Assembly: GCA_045538875.1 (NCBI GenBank)
Contig: JAZQEG010000010.1
Span: 186,001 to 250,000, forward strand
DNA: 64,000 nt
Direction of reading: 5' to 3'
Origin: RGIG4708 sp045538875
GTDB lineage: Bacteria; Bacillota; Clostridia; UMGS1810
Part shown: piece after piece, positions 36,480 to 44,488 of the stretch
How positions within the stretch are numbered: the first letter of the stretch is position 1
Layout: each line of letters begins with the position of its first letter
The notes under the pieces: generated by a model
The model's database searches: none
Told to the model about the DNA's origin: nothing
The model's input: the letters and a program-made list of their open reading frames with translations, nothing else
Position numbers and translations under genes: made by a program

Positions 36480-37120
36480 ATGGTGGTAATATGCAATGTA
36501 AAATTTACGGCTTAGGTCCGGTTGGCTTTCCCATAAGATTACTGTTTTGTCGCCAAATCAGCAGTTCCCTTTTAAAATCTTATATGCAAGGTTGCCCGAT
36601 GCATTACCGGATTACCACTTAGATCCGTACTGCAATCCATTGCATAAAACAGTCTAGGAGTTTTCCTCGCAGTCGATTTAATTCTTAGCCTCTTTTGCAA
36701 ATGAGGTTTAAAGAGCGATTACAACAAATCAATGGCCGTTGATTTGTTGTATGAACAATTTTCCACCACATTCACTCAAGGCAGGCTACACTGCTCACAG
36801 CATATTGTTACCTATACCGCAAAACAGGTTTTATCCCGCAACATAGGCAGCTTTAAAACAAAAAGCACCATATGGCACTAAGGGGAACATTGTTGTAACA
36901 ATCACAACCCGCCCCATCATTGCCTACATATACGGGTCTCCACGGAAAGAGGGTCAACGCCCGCATGCCATTGCGGATCGCCCTGATTCCTTAACTCCCA
37001 GCAAATGCCCCAAACTGGGCGTAAGAAGCACTCACAAGGAACTTCATCGATATGCCCTTTAATGGATTTTTAGGCCCATCTTACAAACTAAAACGACTGA
37101 CTAGAATACTGCACCACCAT
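36480..37120 (-). ncRNA. ole: Large structured RNA, probable OLE RNA
   Basis: 641 bases with no plausible gene, richer in GC than the surrounding spacers, read on the minus strand with its neighbours. The ends are complementary over 8 bases (ATGGTGGT at the 5' end near 37120-37113, ACCACCAT at 36487-36480). Internal perfect hairpins are visible, for example a 12-base-pair stem at 36721-36750 and shorter ones at 36961-36976 and 37007-37020. OLE RNAs are about 600 bases, lie after xseB or ispA and just before oapA and dxs, and bind OapA at the membrane; stress and magnesium adaptation have been reported. Family assignment rests on location, size and fold, not on a covariance search. Confidence 0.8.
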
Positions 37121-37138
37121 ATATATTATTACTATTGT

Positions 37139-37342
37139 TTATTCGGCAAAACTTTCGTCTTGCGAAATAATTTTTACTTGTTGCTCAGCTTCTTCGAGCA
37201 TTTTTGAACAGGTCTCGGAAAGCTTTATACCTTTTTTGTATAAATCCATACATTCATCAAGCCCAGCTTGTCCGCTTTCAAGCTTTGAAATAATTATTTC
37301 TAGCTCCTGTAAATTTTCTTCAAATGATTTTGTTTTTGGCAT
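37139..37342 (-). CDS. xseB: Exodeoxyribonuclease VII small subunit
   Basis: 67 residues, the usual size. It binds XseA in several copies to form the enzyme that trims single-stranded DNA from both ends. The motif FEENLQELEIIISKLESGQ and the coiled helix LDECMDLYKKGIKLSE are typical. It follows xseA by 14 bases. The large RNA begins 18 bases after its stop. ispA, which commonly follows xseB, is not here. Confidence 0.94.
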   Translation of the reverse strand: MPKTKSFEENLQELEIIISKLESGQAGLDECMDLYKKGIKLSETCSKMLEEAEQQVKIISQDESFAE

Positions 37343-37356
37343 AATGACCTCTCTGT

Positions 37357-38538
37357 TTATATAATCTTTGATTTTATTGAGCCATCACATAAAGTAATAT
37401 CAACAACATCTCCGATAGTTACATCATTAACACTATTAATTAATTTATTATCACACGATACTACTGCATATCCGCGTGCCAAAACTTTTAAAGGACTTAA
37501 TGCATCAAGTTTTACACATTTTTTTGAAAAGTGTGTAACAAACTCATTAATTTGCAATGTAAAAGCGCGTTTCAAATCACCGGTAAGCTTATCGTTATAC
37601 TGATGCATATCATTAAAATTGTTAAGCGTAAGCTTGTAAATATCTTTTGCAACAACAGTATTTAACATATTGCTTTTGTATTTAATTAGTGAAATTAATG
37701 CTTTGTTGCATCTTAAAATGCTGTCAGCAAAATGCTGCTTTAGTGCAAATATATCCGGAACTGCAAGCTCTGCAGCAGCAGATGGGGTCGGTGCTCTCAT
37801 ATCGGCAACAAAATCAGCAATTGTATAATCGGTTTCGTGACCAACAGCAGAAATTACAGGTACGTGTGATTTAAATATTGCATCAGCAACAATCCGTTCA
37901 TTAAAAGGCCATAAATCTTCGATAGATCCGCCGCCACGACCTGTTATAATAACATCGGGTATAAGTTTGGTGTTAAAATAATTAATACCGTCTGCTATAG
38001 TTTGCCCCGCGCCTAAGCCCTGAACTTTAGAGGGATAAACATATATTTCAGCAACAGGAAAACGACGACCTGTAACATTAATAATATCCTGCAGCGCCGC
38101 ACCGTCTTTTGCTGTAACCACGCCAATTTTTTGTGGGTACTTTGGAATGGTTTTTTTGCGGTGTTCATCAAAATATCCTTCGGTTTCCAGCTGTTTTTTT
38201 AGCTGTTCATATGCCGCATAAAGCTCCCCTACACCATCAGGAACAATTTGGGTAATATACAGCTGATATACACCATCTCGTTCATATACCGAAATCCTGC
38301 CGTTTGCAATAACCTTCATTCCATTATCAGGCATAAATTTTAATGATTGTGCATCAGAATAAAACATAACGCATTTTACAGATGCAGCACCATCCTTCAA
38401 AGTCAGATATATATGGCCCGATGTATGCCTTTTAAAATTGGATATTTCACCTTTGAGCCATATGTTGCCAAGCAGGTTGTTACCGTCAATATATCGTTTG
38501 ATGTAATTATTTAACTGACTAACTGTAATAACTGTCAT
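37357..38538 (-). CDS. xseA: Exodeoxyribonuclease VII large subunit
   Basis: 393 residues. The N-terminal OB fold begins with TVSQLNNYIKRYID and WLKGEISNFK, the catalytic domain has GVVTAKDGAALQDI, ITGRGGGSIEDLWPFNE and SAVGHETDYTIADFVAD, and the C-terminus is helical before a final strand (LARGYAVVS). It is a little shorter than the E. coli protein (456), mainly in the coiled region. Gene order nusB-xseA-xseB with folD absent. Confidence 0.96.
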   Translation of the reverse strand: MTVITVSQLNNYIKRYIDGNNLLGNIWLKGEISNFKRHTSGHIYLTLKDGAASVKCVMFYSDAQSLKFMPDNGMKVIANGRISVYERDGVYQLYITQIVPDGVGELYAAYEQLKKQLETEGYFDEHRKKTIPKYPQKIGVVTAKDGAALQDIINVTGRRFPVAEIYVYPSKVQGLGAGQTIADGINYFNTKLIPDVIITGRGGGSIEDLWPFNERIVADAIFKSHVPVISAVGHETDYTIADFVADMRAPTPSAAAELAVPDIFALKQHFADSILRCNKALISLIKYKSNMLNTVVAKDIYKLTLNNFNDMHQYNDKLTGDLKRAFTLQINEFVTHFSKKCVKLDALSPLKVLARGYAVVSCDNKLINSVNDVTIGDVVDITLCDGSIKSKII

Positions 38539-38544
38539 TTTAGG

Positions 38545-38952
38545 TCACCTGTTAGTTGCAAAACATGCCAGCACACCGTTTATAAATGATGGGGAATTGT
38601 CATCACCATATGCTTTTGCAATATTTACAGCTTCATTTACAGTTACTTTGTAAGGGATGCTGTTAACATACAAAATTTCAGTTACTGCCAGGCGTAACAC
38701 AGACAAATCCACTTTTGATAATCGTTCGATTTTCCAGTTTTTAAGATTTGGTTTGATGCTATTGTCAATATTGTCGAGATTTTTAAAACAATTTGACACA
38801 GTATCAGTAATATAACTCTTATCATCATTTGATATTTGTTGCTCATTGTTATGAAAAAACAAATCAAGCCTTTCTTGGTAGCGTTCGGTGCCGTAAAACG
38901 GAATTTCAAATATAAGCTTGAAAACGTTTTCTCGTGCTTCTCTTCTTGTCAT
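38545..38952 (-). CDS. nusB: Transcription antitermination factor NusB
   Basis: 135 residues, all-helical. NusB with S10 binds boxA RNA and prevents termination in rRNA operons. The N-terminal TRREARENVFKLIFE and the central SKVDLSVLRLAVTEIL with IPYKVTVNEAVNIAKAYG are family marks. The frame extends upstream into asp23, but ATG 38952 has GGAGGAACAT and is the true start. It lies 19 bases after the Asp23 gene. Confidence 0.95.
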   Translation of the reverse strand: MTRREARENVFKLIFEIPFYGTERYQERLDLFFHNNEQQISNDDKSYITDTVSNCFKNLDNIDNSIKPNLKNWKIERLSKVDLSVLRLAVTEILYVNSIPYKVTVNEAVNIAKAYGDDNSPSFINGVLACFATNR

Positions 38953-38971
38953 ATGTTCCTCCAAGCGTAAA

Positions 38972-39361
38972 TCATTGTTCGGTCTGCGGCTGTTCTTCGC
39001 TCTGAGCAGCTTTTGGTTGCTCAACACCAACAACATGAACATTAACCTTTTCTATTTGAAGACCGCTCATAAGTTCTACGCTCTTTTTGACATTGTTTTG
39101 AACATTCCAGGCAACCTCGTGGATTTTTGCACCGTAATCCACAATAATATTAACATCAATGGTAAGCTGCTCACCCGAATTAACTTTTATACCCTTGGTA
39201 TAATTTTTTTTGCCAAAAATCTCCGCAATACCGCTGAGAGCACCATTTAAAGTGTTTGCGCCCTCAATTTCGGCAACTGCAACTGCCGCAATTGTTGATA
39301 TAACTTCATCAGAAATTTTAATATTACCATTGTTTTCAATATTTTCATAGTTTTCAGGCAT
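38972..39361 (-). CDS. Asp23/Gls24 family envelope stress protein (YqhY-like)
   Basis: 129 residues. The central ISDEVISTIAAVAVAEIEG and VDVNIIVDYGAKIHEVAWNVQ are characteristic of the Asp23 family. In B. subtilis the homologue YqhY lies next to nusB and has been linked to lipid synthesis control; the molecular role is not settled. The tail is rich in Gln and Glu. GGAGG lies 8 bases before the ATG at 39361. A promoter inside the end of spoIIIAH serves this housekeeping block separately from the sporulation operon. Confidence 0.9.
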   Translation of the reverse strand: MPENYENIENNGNIKISDEVISTIAAVAVAEIEGANTLNGALSGIAEIFGKKNYTKGIKVNSGEQLTIDVNIIVDYGAKIHEVAWNVQNNVKKSVELMSGLQIEKVNVHVVGVEQPKAAQSEEQPQTEQ

Positions 39362-39384
39362 ATATATTACCTCCATATCAAATT

Positions 39385-39403
39385 TAATACAAAATTTGTA
39401 TTA
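39385..39403. repeat. Perfect inverted repeat in the asp23 leader
   Basis: TAATACAAA and TTTGTATTA around a single A, located just downstream of the predicted transcription start and before the ribosome site. Candidate operator or 5' mRNA hairpin. There is no T-run, so it is not a terminator. Confidence 0.4.
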
Positions 39404-39414
39404 TACTATTATGT

Positions 39415-39443
39415 ATTATATCACATAATTTAGTCAACTGCAA
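39415..39443 (-). promoter_or_regulatory. Sigma-A promoter for asp23-nusB-xse-OLE-dxs
   Basis: TTGCAG (39438-39443), 17 bases with TG extension, TATAAT (39415-39420) on the minus strand, overlapping the last codons of spoIIIAH. Confidence 0.65.
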
Positions 39444-39954
39444 CTATTTTTATATTATTGTTGGTGTTATTTATATGTTCTGACACCACATCTCTGATTT
39501 TAGTGATATCATTTGGATTAAGCTCAGTACATTTAACAGTCACGTTTATACAATTTTCTGATATATACACAACCGCATCTTTATATCCTTTAGAAATAAT
39601 AATGCTTTCAGCATTGCTTTCTTTAATGGTATTTTCAGCTATTTTGTTAACTTTTTCTGCTGCATCTGACCTTGATTTTTCCGAGGCGGCAGAATTATTT
39701 ATTACATCGTTTAATATTTTGATTGATTGCTCTCTGTCTTTAGTTTTTTTGCTTTTGATTACATCAAATTCCGATTCTAAAATTGCCTCACCTCCCACCA
39801 AAACAGTTGCACCTGTAGGTAAATTTTGACTTTGATTTGTTTTAACCGAATCAGTTTTTACAAAATTAAACAAGCTGGATATAATGAGCGAAATCAAAAA
39901 AGCAATTACAAGAACTGAAATTATAAAATTTCTTTTTTTAAAAATCATAAACAT
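39430..39954 (-). CDS. spoIIIAH: Stage III sporulation protein AH
   Basis: 174 residues. One N-terminal membrane segment (about 9-30), a charged coiled linker and a C-terminal ring-building domain related to YscJ/FliF (SIIISKGYKDAVVYISENCINV). It forms the mother-cell half of the channel that docks with SpoIIQ across the two septal membranes. ATG 39954 has GGAGG 6 bases upstream. It is last of the eight spoIIIA genes. Confidence 0.92.
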   Translation of the reverse strand: MFMIFKKRNFIISVLVIAFLISLIISSLFNFVKTDSVKTNQSQNLPTGATVLVGGEAILESEFDVIKSKKTKDREQSIKILNDVINNSAASEKSRSDAAEKVNKIAENTIKESNAESIIISKGYKDAVVYISENCINVTVKCTELNPNDITKIRDVVSEHINNTNNNIKIVAVD

Positions 39955-39964
39955 AATTTGCCTC

Positions 39965-40384
39965 CTAATTATATATAACTGTTACCTTACTGTCCGAAAT
40001 TCCCAAAAGAGTTGCAACTGCATTGCGTATTTGAGCACAATTAATTTCACTTACTCCTTTTGCTGAAATGAGTGCACCTCTGACATATGGTAGTTTTTCA
40101 CTTGTTACAAAAGGTGCATTTGCCGAAAATGTCATTTTATTATCGGACTTATCATTTATAACCTTTTCGCCATTTGTATCATACGTTAAAATTACATAGC
40201 ATTGCTTTATGTCATATGTCATCTTGATTATATCAGCTATTTTTTGTTCAAGAACTAGATTTTCGTTGTTTTGCGATTCGTTTTGCTTGTAATCACTTTT
40301 AGGCATAAGCATCAATAAAGCCCCAAAAATAATTACTATAATAAAATATTTGTATTTACTAATTATCGTTATTGTGTTTTTCAT
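39965..40384 (-). CDS. spoIIIAG: Stage III sporulation protein AG
   Basis: 139 residues, shorter than the Bacillus protein (229). It has one membrane segment (about 12-28) and the ring-building region ending VRGALISAKGVSEINCAQIRNAVATLLGI-like sequence, the conserved tail of SpoIIIAG. It forms a large multimeric ring in the mother-cell membrane of the feeding-tube channel. The start lies inside spoIIIAF (26-base overlap), so translation is coupled. Confidence 0.9.
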   Translation of the reverse strand: MKNTITIISKYKYFIIVIIFGALLMLMPKSDYKQNESQNNENLVLEQKIADIIKMTYDIKQCYVILTYDTNGEKVINDKSDNKMTFSANAPFVTSEKLPYVRGALISAKGVSEINCAQIRNAVATLLGISDSKVTVIYN

Positions 40385-40649
40385 TGCCAGTCACCTTTCG
40401 GATATCATCAAAATATAAATTAACTTTGCTTTTAAAAATTTCTGATTGTTGTACATATTCATCCAAGTAATCGGATACAGAAAAATTGTATTCAGAATAT
40501 TTTATATCAGTAACAGAATTAATTACAATCAACGAAATTGCACAAACAATAATAAAATTTACGCACTCTTTTGACAATTCATCAGGCAATATTGTAGATA
40601 TAATTGACACAAATATAATAAGATACATTACTATACGTAACAATTTCAT
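40359..40649 (-). CDS. spoIIIAF: Stage III sporulation protein AF
   Basis: 96 residues, shorter than the Bacillus protein (about 206). Two hydrophobic segments (6-22 and 32-48) and a short acidic C-terminal part. Homology is recognised mainly from its place between AE and AG and the MKLLRIVMYLIIFVS start; the C-terminal ring-building domain seen in larger homologues is reduced. GGAG precedes ATG 40649; the frame upstream of it has no ribosome site. Confidence 0.82.
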   Translation of the reverse strand: MKLLRIVMYLIIFVSIISTILPDELSKECVNFIIVCAISLIVINSVTDIKYSEYNFSVSDYLDEYVQQSEIFKSKVNLYFDDIRKVTGNEKHNNDN

Positions 40650-40659
40650 ATATTTCTCC

Positions 40660-41745
40660 TTAAAAAGCCGATATTTCCGTTGCAACAGCAATTACAAAAG
40701 TAACAGATACGCATATCAAAACTACAGCAAGCTCAGTTAGACATTCTGAAAATGCAACAAATAAATTGCATATGCTGCTTTTAGATACACTGTAAAATAC
40801 ACTTCCCGATAGTCTGAATACGGCAGAAATAAATAATATTGCTGCAAATGGTGCAAATACAATTATTATAATAATTGCTATACCTGCAACTCCAATAGAA
40901 TTATGCAATAAAACCACCGAACTTATCATTGCCTCAGCAGTATCAGACAAAAATGACCCAACAACTGGCACGCTGCGAGACACAGCATACTTAATTCCTG
41001 TTAAAAAAAGGCGTTGAGTACCATATGTAACAGTTTGTGTAAGCTTGACCCCAATAATAAAAAAAGTTGTGTAAAGTCCAAGCAACCAATGTATTAAATT
41101 AAGTATAAACTTTTTTATTGCACAAATATCAAATTGCGGATATATAGCCTGTGAAACTGATAACACAAGCAAAATATTTATTGCAGGAAAAATTATATTT
41201 ATTGCTAAGTATTGAAAAAAATTTATAAATATCAAAAAAATACTGTATACACTTACAGGTATTTTGTTAATAAACACAGATGAAACACTAAAAAATACCG
41301 GCAGTGTAACCTGCATAAATCCAACAGTAGAAATTACAGCTTGTGATGCAGTTTCGTACAATTTAATATATATATTTGTAAACAAACTCGATACAAAACA
41401 AACCATTACAAGCTCGCTGTAATTGTTTGATTTTTCGCTATGAACAAGTTTTAACAGACACGAAAAAAAACATATTGCCAGTAATGTAAACATAATTTTG
41501 TTATTGTTAACTACAATAAGATTTATAGCAGATTTAAACTCATCTGTAATTAGTTTTAATGCGTCACTAAAGTTACCCTGCTTTGCCAAATCAACAAGTT
41601 TACCAAAATCAATGTTATATGATTGTATGCCAAAAAGATAGTTGTTTATTGGGTTTAAATCGATTTCAAGTTGTGGCTGAATTGCGTTGCATTTATATGG
41701 AAATATAATTACAAGCAAAAATACAACAAAAATTTTAATTATCAT
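40660..41745 (-). CDS. spoIIIAE: Stage III sporulation protein AE
   Basis: 361 residues. A signal-like N-terminus (to about 22) and some eight membrane segments. SPVVGSFLSDTAEAM-type sequence (SVPVVGSFLSDTAEAMISS) and VLLHNSIGVAGI are conserved in the AE family. It is a polytopic component of the SpoIIIA secretion-like complex in the mother-cell membrane. It follows AD by 9 bases. Confidence 0.93.
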   Translation of the reverse strand: MIIKIFVVFLLVIIFPYKCNAIQPQLEIDLNPINNYLFGIQSYNIDFGKLVDLAKQGNFSDALKLITDEFKSAINLIVVNNNKIMFTLLAICFFSCLLKLVHSEKSNNYSELVMVCFVSSLFTNIYIKLYETASQAVISTVGFMQVTLPVFFSVSSVFINKIPVSVYSIFLIFINFFQYLAINIIFPAINILLVLSVSQAIYPQFDICAIKKFILNLIHWLLGLYTTFFIIGVKLTQTVTYGTQRLFLTGIKYAVSRSVPVVGSFLSDTAEAMISSVVLLHNSIGVAGIAIIIIIVFAPFAAILFISAVFRLSGSVFYSVSKSSICNLFVAFSECLTELAVVLICVSVTFVIAVATEISAF

Positions 41746-41754
41746 TTTGCACCT

Positions 41755-42135
41755 TTACAATAATTTATTTATGTTAATTAAAAGTTGTTTTAACCATGGG
41801 ATACATAGTGAAATCATCGTAATTCTTGCGGCAAGGTCAACTTTGTCTGCAATGGAACGGTGGCCATAATCAGTACACAAGTTACATATAAAATTTTTGC
41901 TAAGTGTAATAGCACATATTTTAAAACAAAGTGCCACAATGTCAGAATCAATATTTATATCCGCAATCAAAAGCATAAATTCTGATTTGATTTTGTATAT
42001 ATCCTGTATGATAAGCTTTAAAATAACAATACATGTTATAATGCTTATAGGAAGTGCAAACTCAATTTTAAATTCTTTTACAATATTTACAGTTATCAGG
42101 CCTGCTATAGCAATTAAAATTATTTTATAAAACAT
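41755..42135 (-). CDS. spoIIIAD: Stage III sporulation protein AD
   Basis: 126 residues with three to four hydrophobic segments. The C-terminal half (FICNLCTDYGHRSIADKVDLAARITMI) is the AC/AD family signature. Part of the SpoIIIA channel. Its ATG shares a base with the AC stop (TAATG), so the two are coupled. Confidence 0.92.
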   Translation of the reverse strand: MFYKIILIAIAGLITVNIVKEFKIEFALPISIITCIVILKLIIQDIYKIKSEFMLLIADINIDSDIVALCFKICAITLSKNFICNLCTDYGHRSIADKVDLAARITMISLCIPWLKQLLININKLL

Positions 42136-42329
42136 CAGAAACTAAACATTGTACGTATTGCTTCAAATAATCTGTTAATTTCGGTTACTACCATAAGCAT
42201 AACTATAATAAGTCCCCCAATAGAAAGCATAAGTGCCTGTTCTTCCCTGCCCGCCTGAACCAACAGTCTGTACAATATTGCAACAATAATCCCAATCCCT
42301 GCTATTTTAAATATCAAATCAAGCTCCAT
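42135..42329 (-). CDS. spoIIIAC: Stage III sporulation protein AC
   Basis: 64 residues with two membrane segments, the normal size. LIFKIAGIGIIVAIL and the loop QAGREEQALM are conserved. The frame begins at 42344, but ATG 42329 has GGAGG 5 bases upstream. Confidence 0.93.
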   Translation of the reverse strand: MELDLIFKIAGIGIIVAILYRLLVQAGREEQALMLSIGGLIIVMLMVVTEINRLFEAIRTMFSF

Positions 42330-42340
42330 TTTTACCTCCA

Positions 42341-42850
42341 TCATATTAGCACCACTACAATAAAAAATCCTGATAATGCAGATATATACAAAGTAAGTTT
42401 ATTATTTTGTTTATTTTGGTTCTGCTTGCGGCTCAAAGTTTTGCTCAATTGAGATATTTGTCTGTCGGCACAGGCTTTATATTCATTTGCATCGCCAGCC
42501 CTAAGGTCGCTGCTGAAATCTTCCAGTAATTGTATTGTTGATTTTAAAAAATCAGACTTTATGCACTTGTCCCAAGCCTTTGTAAATGATAGTGTATTTG
42601 AGTCGGACAACTTTTTTGCAAATGCCTCAAATGCATTTTTATGTACAAAATCAGTATTTTTAAGACTGTTAATAATTGCTGTTGCTACATCATTTGAATT
42701 GTATTCTATTTGTGATTTAAAATCCTCATAAAATCTTATTGTTTTTTTGATTTCTTCCGTTTCGGCGTTGTTTTGCCTTACAATGCTTATTCCTAAAACA
42801 ACCGATGTTAAAATTATAATTATGCCACCTAATATTTTAAAATATGTCAT
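42341..42850 (-). CDS. spoIIIAB: Stage III sporulation protein AB
   Basis: 169 residues. Membrane segments lie at both ends (about 5-22 and 150-167) with a helical cytoplasmic middle, a layout similar to GspF-type proteins. The C-terminal QISQLSKTLSRKQNQNKQN stretch before the last segment is typical. It starts at the spoIIIAA stop codon (one-base overlap). Confidence 0.91.
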   Translation of the reverse strand: MTYFKILGGIIIILTSVVLGISIVRQNNAETEEIKKTIRFYEDFKSQIEYNSNDVATAIINSLKNTDFVHKNAFEAFAKKLSDSNTLSFTKAWDKCIKSDFLKSTIQLLEDFSSDLRAGDANEYKACADRQISQLSKTLSRKQNQNKQNNKLTLYISALSGFFIVVVLI

Positions 42851-43761
42851 TATACAAACCTCCTGATATTTTCAATTGTTCCCTTGCCCTTTCTGTCACT
42901 TAATTCAACAGCAAAAAACGGTTTTAACCTATTGGTATCAGGCAAATTCAGGCAATTTTCATAGCAACTTCCATGCACAGAAAACACACACTTTACACCT
43001 GATCTGATTATATTGTTTATTGTACATATTTCATCCATGTTCCAAATTTCATCACATATTATTACATCAGGTGACATTGTACGTAAAATAATTTCTGCAG
43101 AAATATTTTTAGGACAGTCGCTCATAACGGAAATACTGCTCGCTAACGGTTCGCTTGTCATATTTTCTGTATATATCTCGCCTCTTTCATCTATTATGCA
43201 TAAATGCAAATGAGGATATATTTGAGTTATATAATTTACATAGTTTTTTATAAAAGTTGTTTTACCGCAACCAGGAGGTGAAATTACACATACATTTGAC
43301 AATCGGTTGTTAACAGTAAGTTGTCTGAACAAATCATCATTAAACAGCTTTTTTTGTTTTGCAATTCTAATGTTTATTGAACTAACGTCTTTAATGAGAG
43401 CCAGTTCATTATTTTTTATAATTGTTTTTCCGCAAATTCCTATACGATGTCCGCCATTAACAGGAATATATCCGTTTTTTAAATGATACTCATACGCATA
43501 GGCAGACATTTTTGTTGCATTTTGGATTATATCCGTAACAGTTGATTTTTTAAATATATAAGGTCTGTCCAATACTGTTCCAAAGCTTTGCCTTTCTGTT
43601 AGTAAAAGTGCAACGTTATCAGCTTTTATTCACAGATAACCCGAATTATGAATTCTGATTTCTTCACACTTGTCCCACATTGTTTCATTCATTGCCACAT
43701 TTAAAACATTTTTGATTTCGGGTGTAAATACTTCATACAAATGTTTTTTTATCAAATTCAT
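42850..43761 (-). pseudogene. spoIIIAA: spoIIIAA, interrupted by an in-frame TGA
   Basis: Read through, the frame from ATG 43761 (GGAG 9 bases upstream) to 42850 gives a normal 303-residue SpoIIIAA, the ATPase of the spoIIIA complex. Codon 44 is TGA (43630-43632). Before it lies the conserved CEEIRI; after it the frame continues without a break into the ATPase domain with PPGCGKTTF, IDERGE and VICDEIWN, and a normal end. The longest frame after the stop begins at TTG 43572 without a good ribosome site. Everything else in the locus is intact. Options are a recent nonsense mutation, a sequencing error, or read-through. Confidence 0.85.
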
Positions 43762-43814
43762 ATGTATCAACTCCTGATATAAAAATTATATTATTGACAA
43801 TGTATTATAGAACC

Positions 43815-43843
43815 TTGACATTCAAAAAAAAATTGTGTACTAT
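43815..43843 (+). promoter_or_regulatory. Sigma-A promoter for sigH
   Basis: TTGACA (43815-43820), 17 bases, TACTAT (43838-43843). The predicted start point near 43850 falls at the GGTGAT ribosome site, so the leader is only about 10 bases. It rules out the upstream start codon at 43794. Confidence 0.78.
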
Positions 43844-43859
43844 ATTTTTGGTGATATAT

Positions 43860-44465
43860 ATGTTAAACAATGCTTTTAGCAATTTTAAAGATGAAGAAAT
43901 AGCAATAATGGCATCAAAAGGCGATTCGGATGCTACTGATTTTTTGCTGTCAAAGTATAGCAATATGGTGCTTTCGATTACAAGATCTTATTTTTTAATT
44001 GGTGCAGATTATGATGATGTTATACAGGAAGGCATGATAGGTTTATTTAAAGCCATACGTGACTATAAAAAAAATGACACATCATTTTCTACCTTTGCAC
44101 ATATGTGCATTAAAAGACAAATTATTACCGCAATCAAGTCCGCCACACGCAAAAAGCATATGCCTCTTAATAGCTATGTATCACTAAACAAAACAATATA
44201 CGATGACGAGCAAGAAACAACGTTACTTAATTTGCTTGCTAACAACATAGAGCCCTCACCCGAGGATATCCTAATAAATAAAGAGGGCTTAGACATTACT
44301 ATAAATAATATATTTTCGATTTTGAGCATTTATGAAAAATCTGTTTTGCAAAAATATCTTCAGGGTATGTCATATACTGACATTGCAAATGAACTGAATA
44401 AATCGGAAAAATCTATAGATAATGCACTTCAGAGAATAAAAAACAAAATAGAAAAACTGCTGTAA
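43860..44465 (+). CDS. sigH: RNA polymerase sigma factor SigH (Spo0H type)
   Basis: 201 residues. Region 2 has YDDVIQEGMIGLFKAIRDYK and FSTFAHMCIKRQIITAIKSATRKKH; region 4 ends with YLQGMSYTDIANELNKSEKSIDNALQRIKNKI. The match to sigma-30/SigH, which drives entry into sporulation, is strong. The gene usually lies near rpoE/secE-nusG or rlmB in Firmicutes; here it diverges from the spoIIIA operon, so a related alternative sigma factor is possible. ATG 43860 is chosen because the promoter lies just upstream. Confidence 0.86.
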   Translation: MLNNAFSNFKDEEIAIMASKGDSDATDFLLSKYSNMVLSITRSYFLIGADYDDVIQEGMIGLFKAIRDYKKNDTSFSTFAHMCIKRQIITAIKSATRKKHMPLNSYVSLNKTIYDDEQETTLLNLLANNIEPSPEDILINKEGLDITINNIFSILSIYEKSVLQKYLQGMSYTDIANELNKSEKSIDNALQRIKNKIEKLL

Positions 44466-44488
44466 ATCAATTTTTTACAGCAGTTTTT
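44452..44488. terminator. Bidirectional intrinsic terminator
   Basis: 15-base-pair stem AAAAACTGCTGTAAA / TTTACAGCAGTTTTT with a 7-base loop. It overlaps the ends of both convergent genes (sigH and the glycosyltransferase). Confidence 0.86.

Noticed and set aside
36480..37120. RNase P RNA, tmRNA, SRP RNA, group II intron or a decayed gene
   Set aside because: None of the hallmark conserved segments of those RNAs was seen, the size and gene context fit OLE better, and no reading frame resembling a protein family runs through the segment.
43572..43640. Selenocysteine or TGA-as-Trp recoding at spoIIIAA codon 44
   Set aside because: No convincing SECIS-like hairpin follows the TGA, a Sec at this position has no known role, and TGA ends several genes here (for example uppS, dxs and the pyruvyltransferase), so the code is standard.
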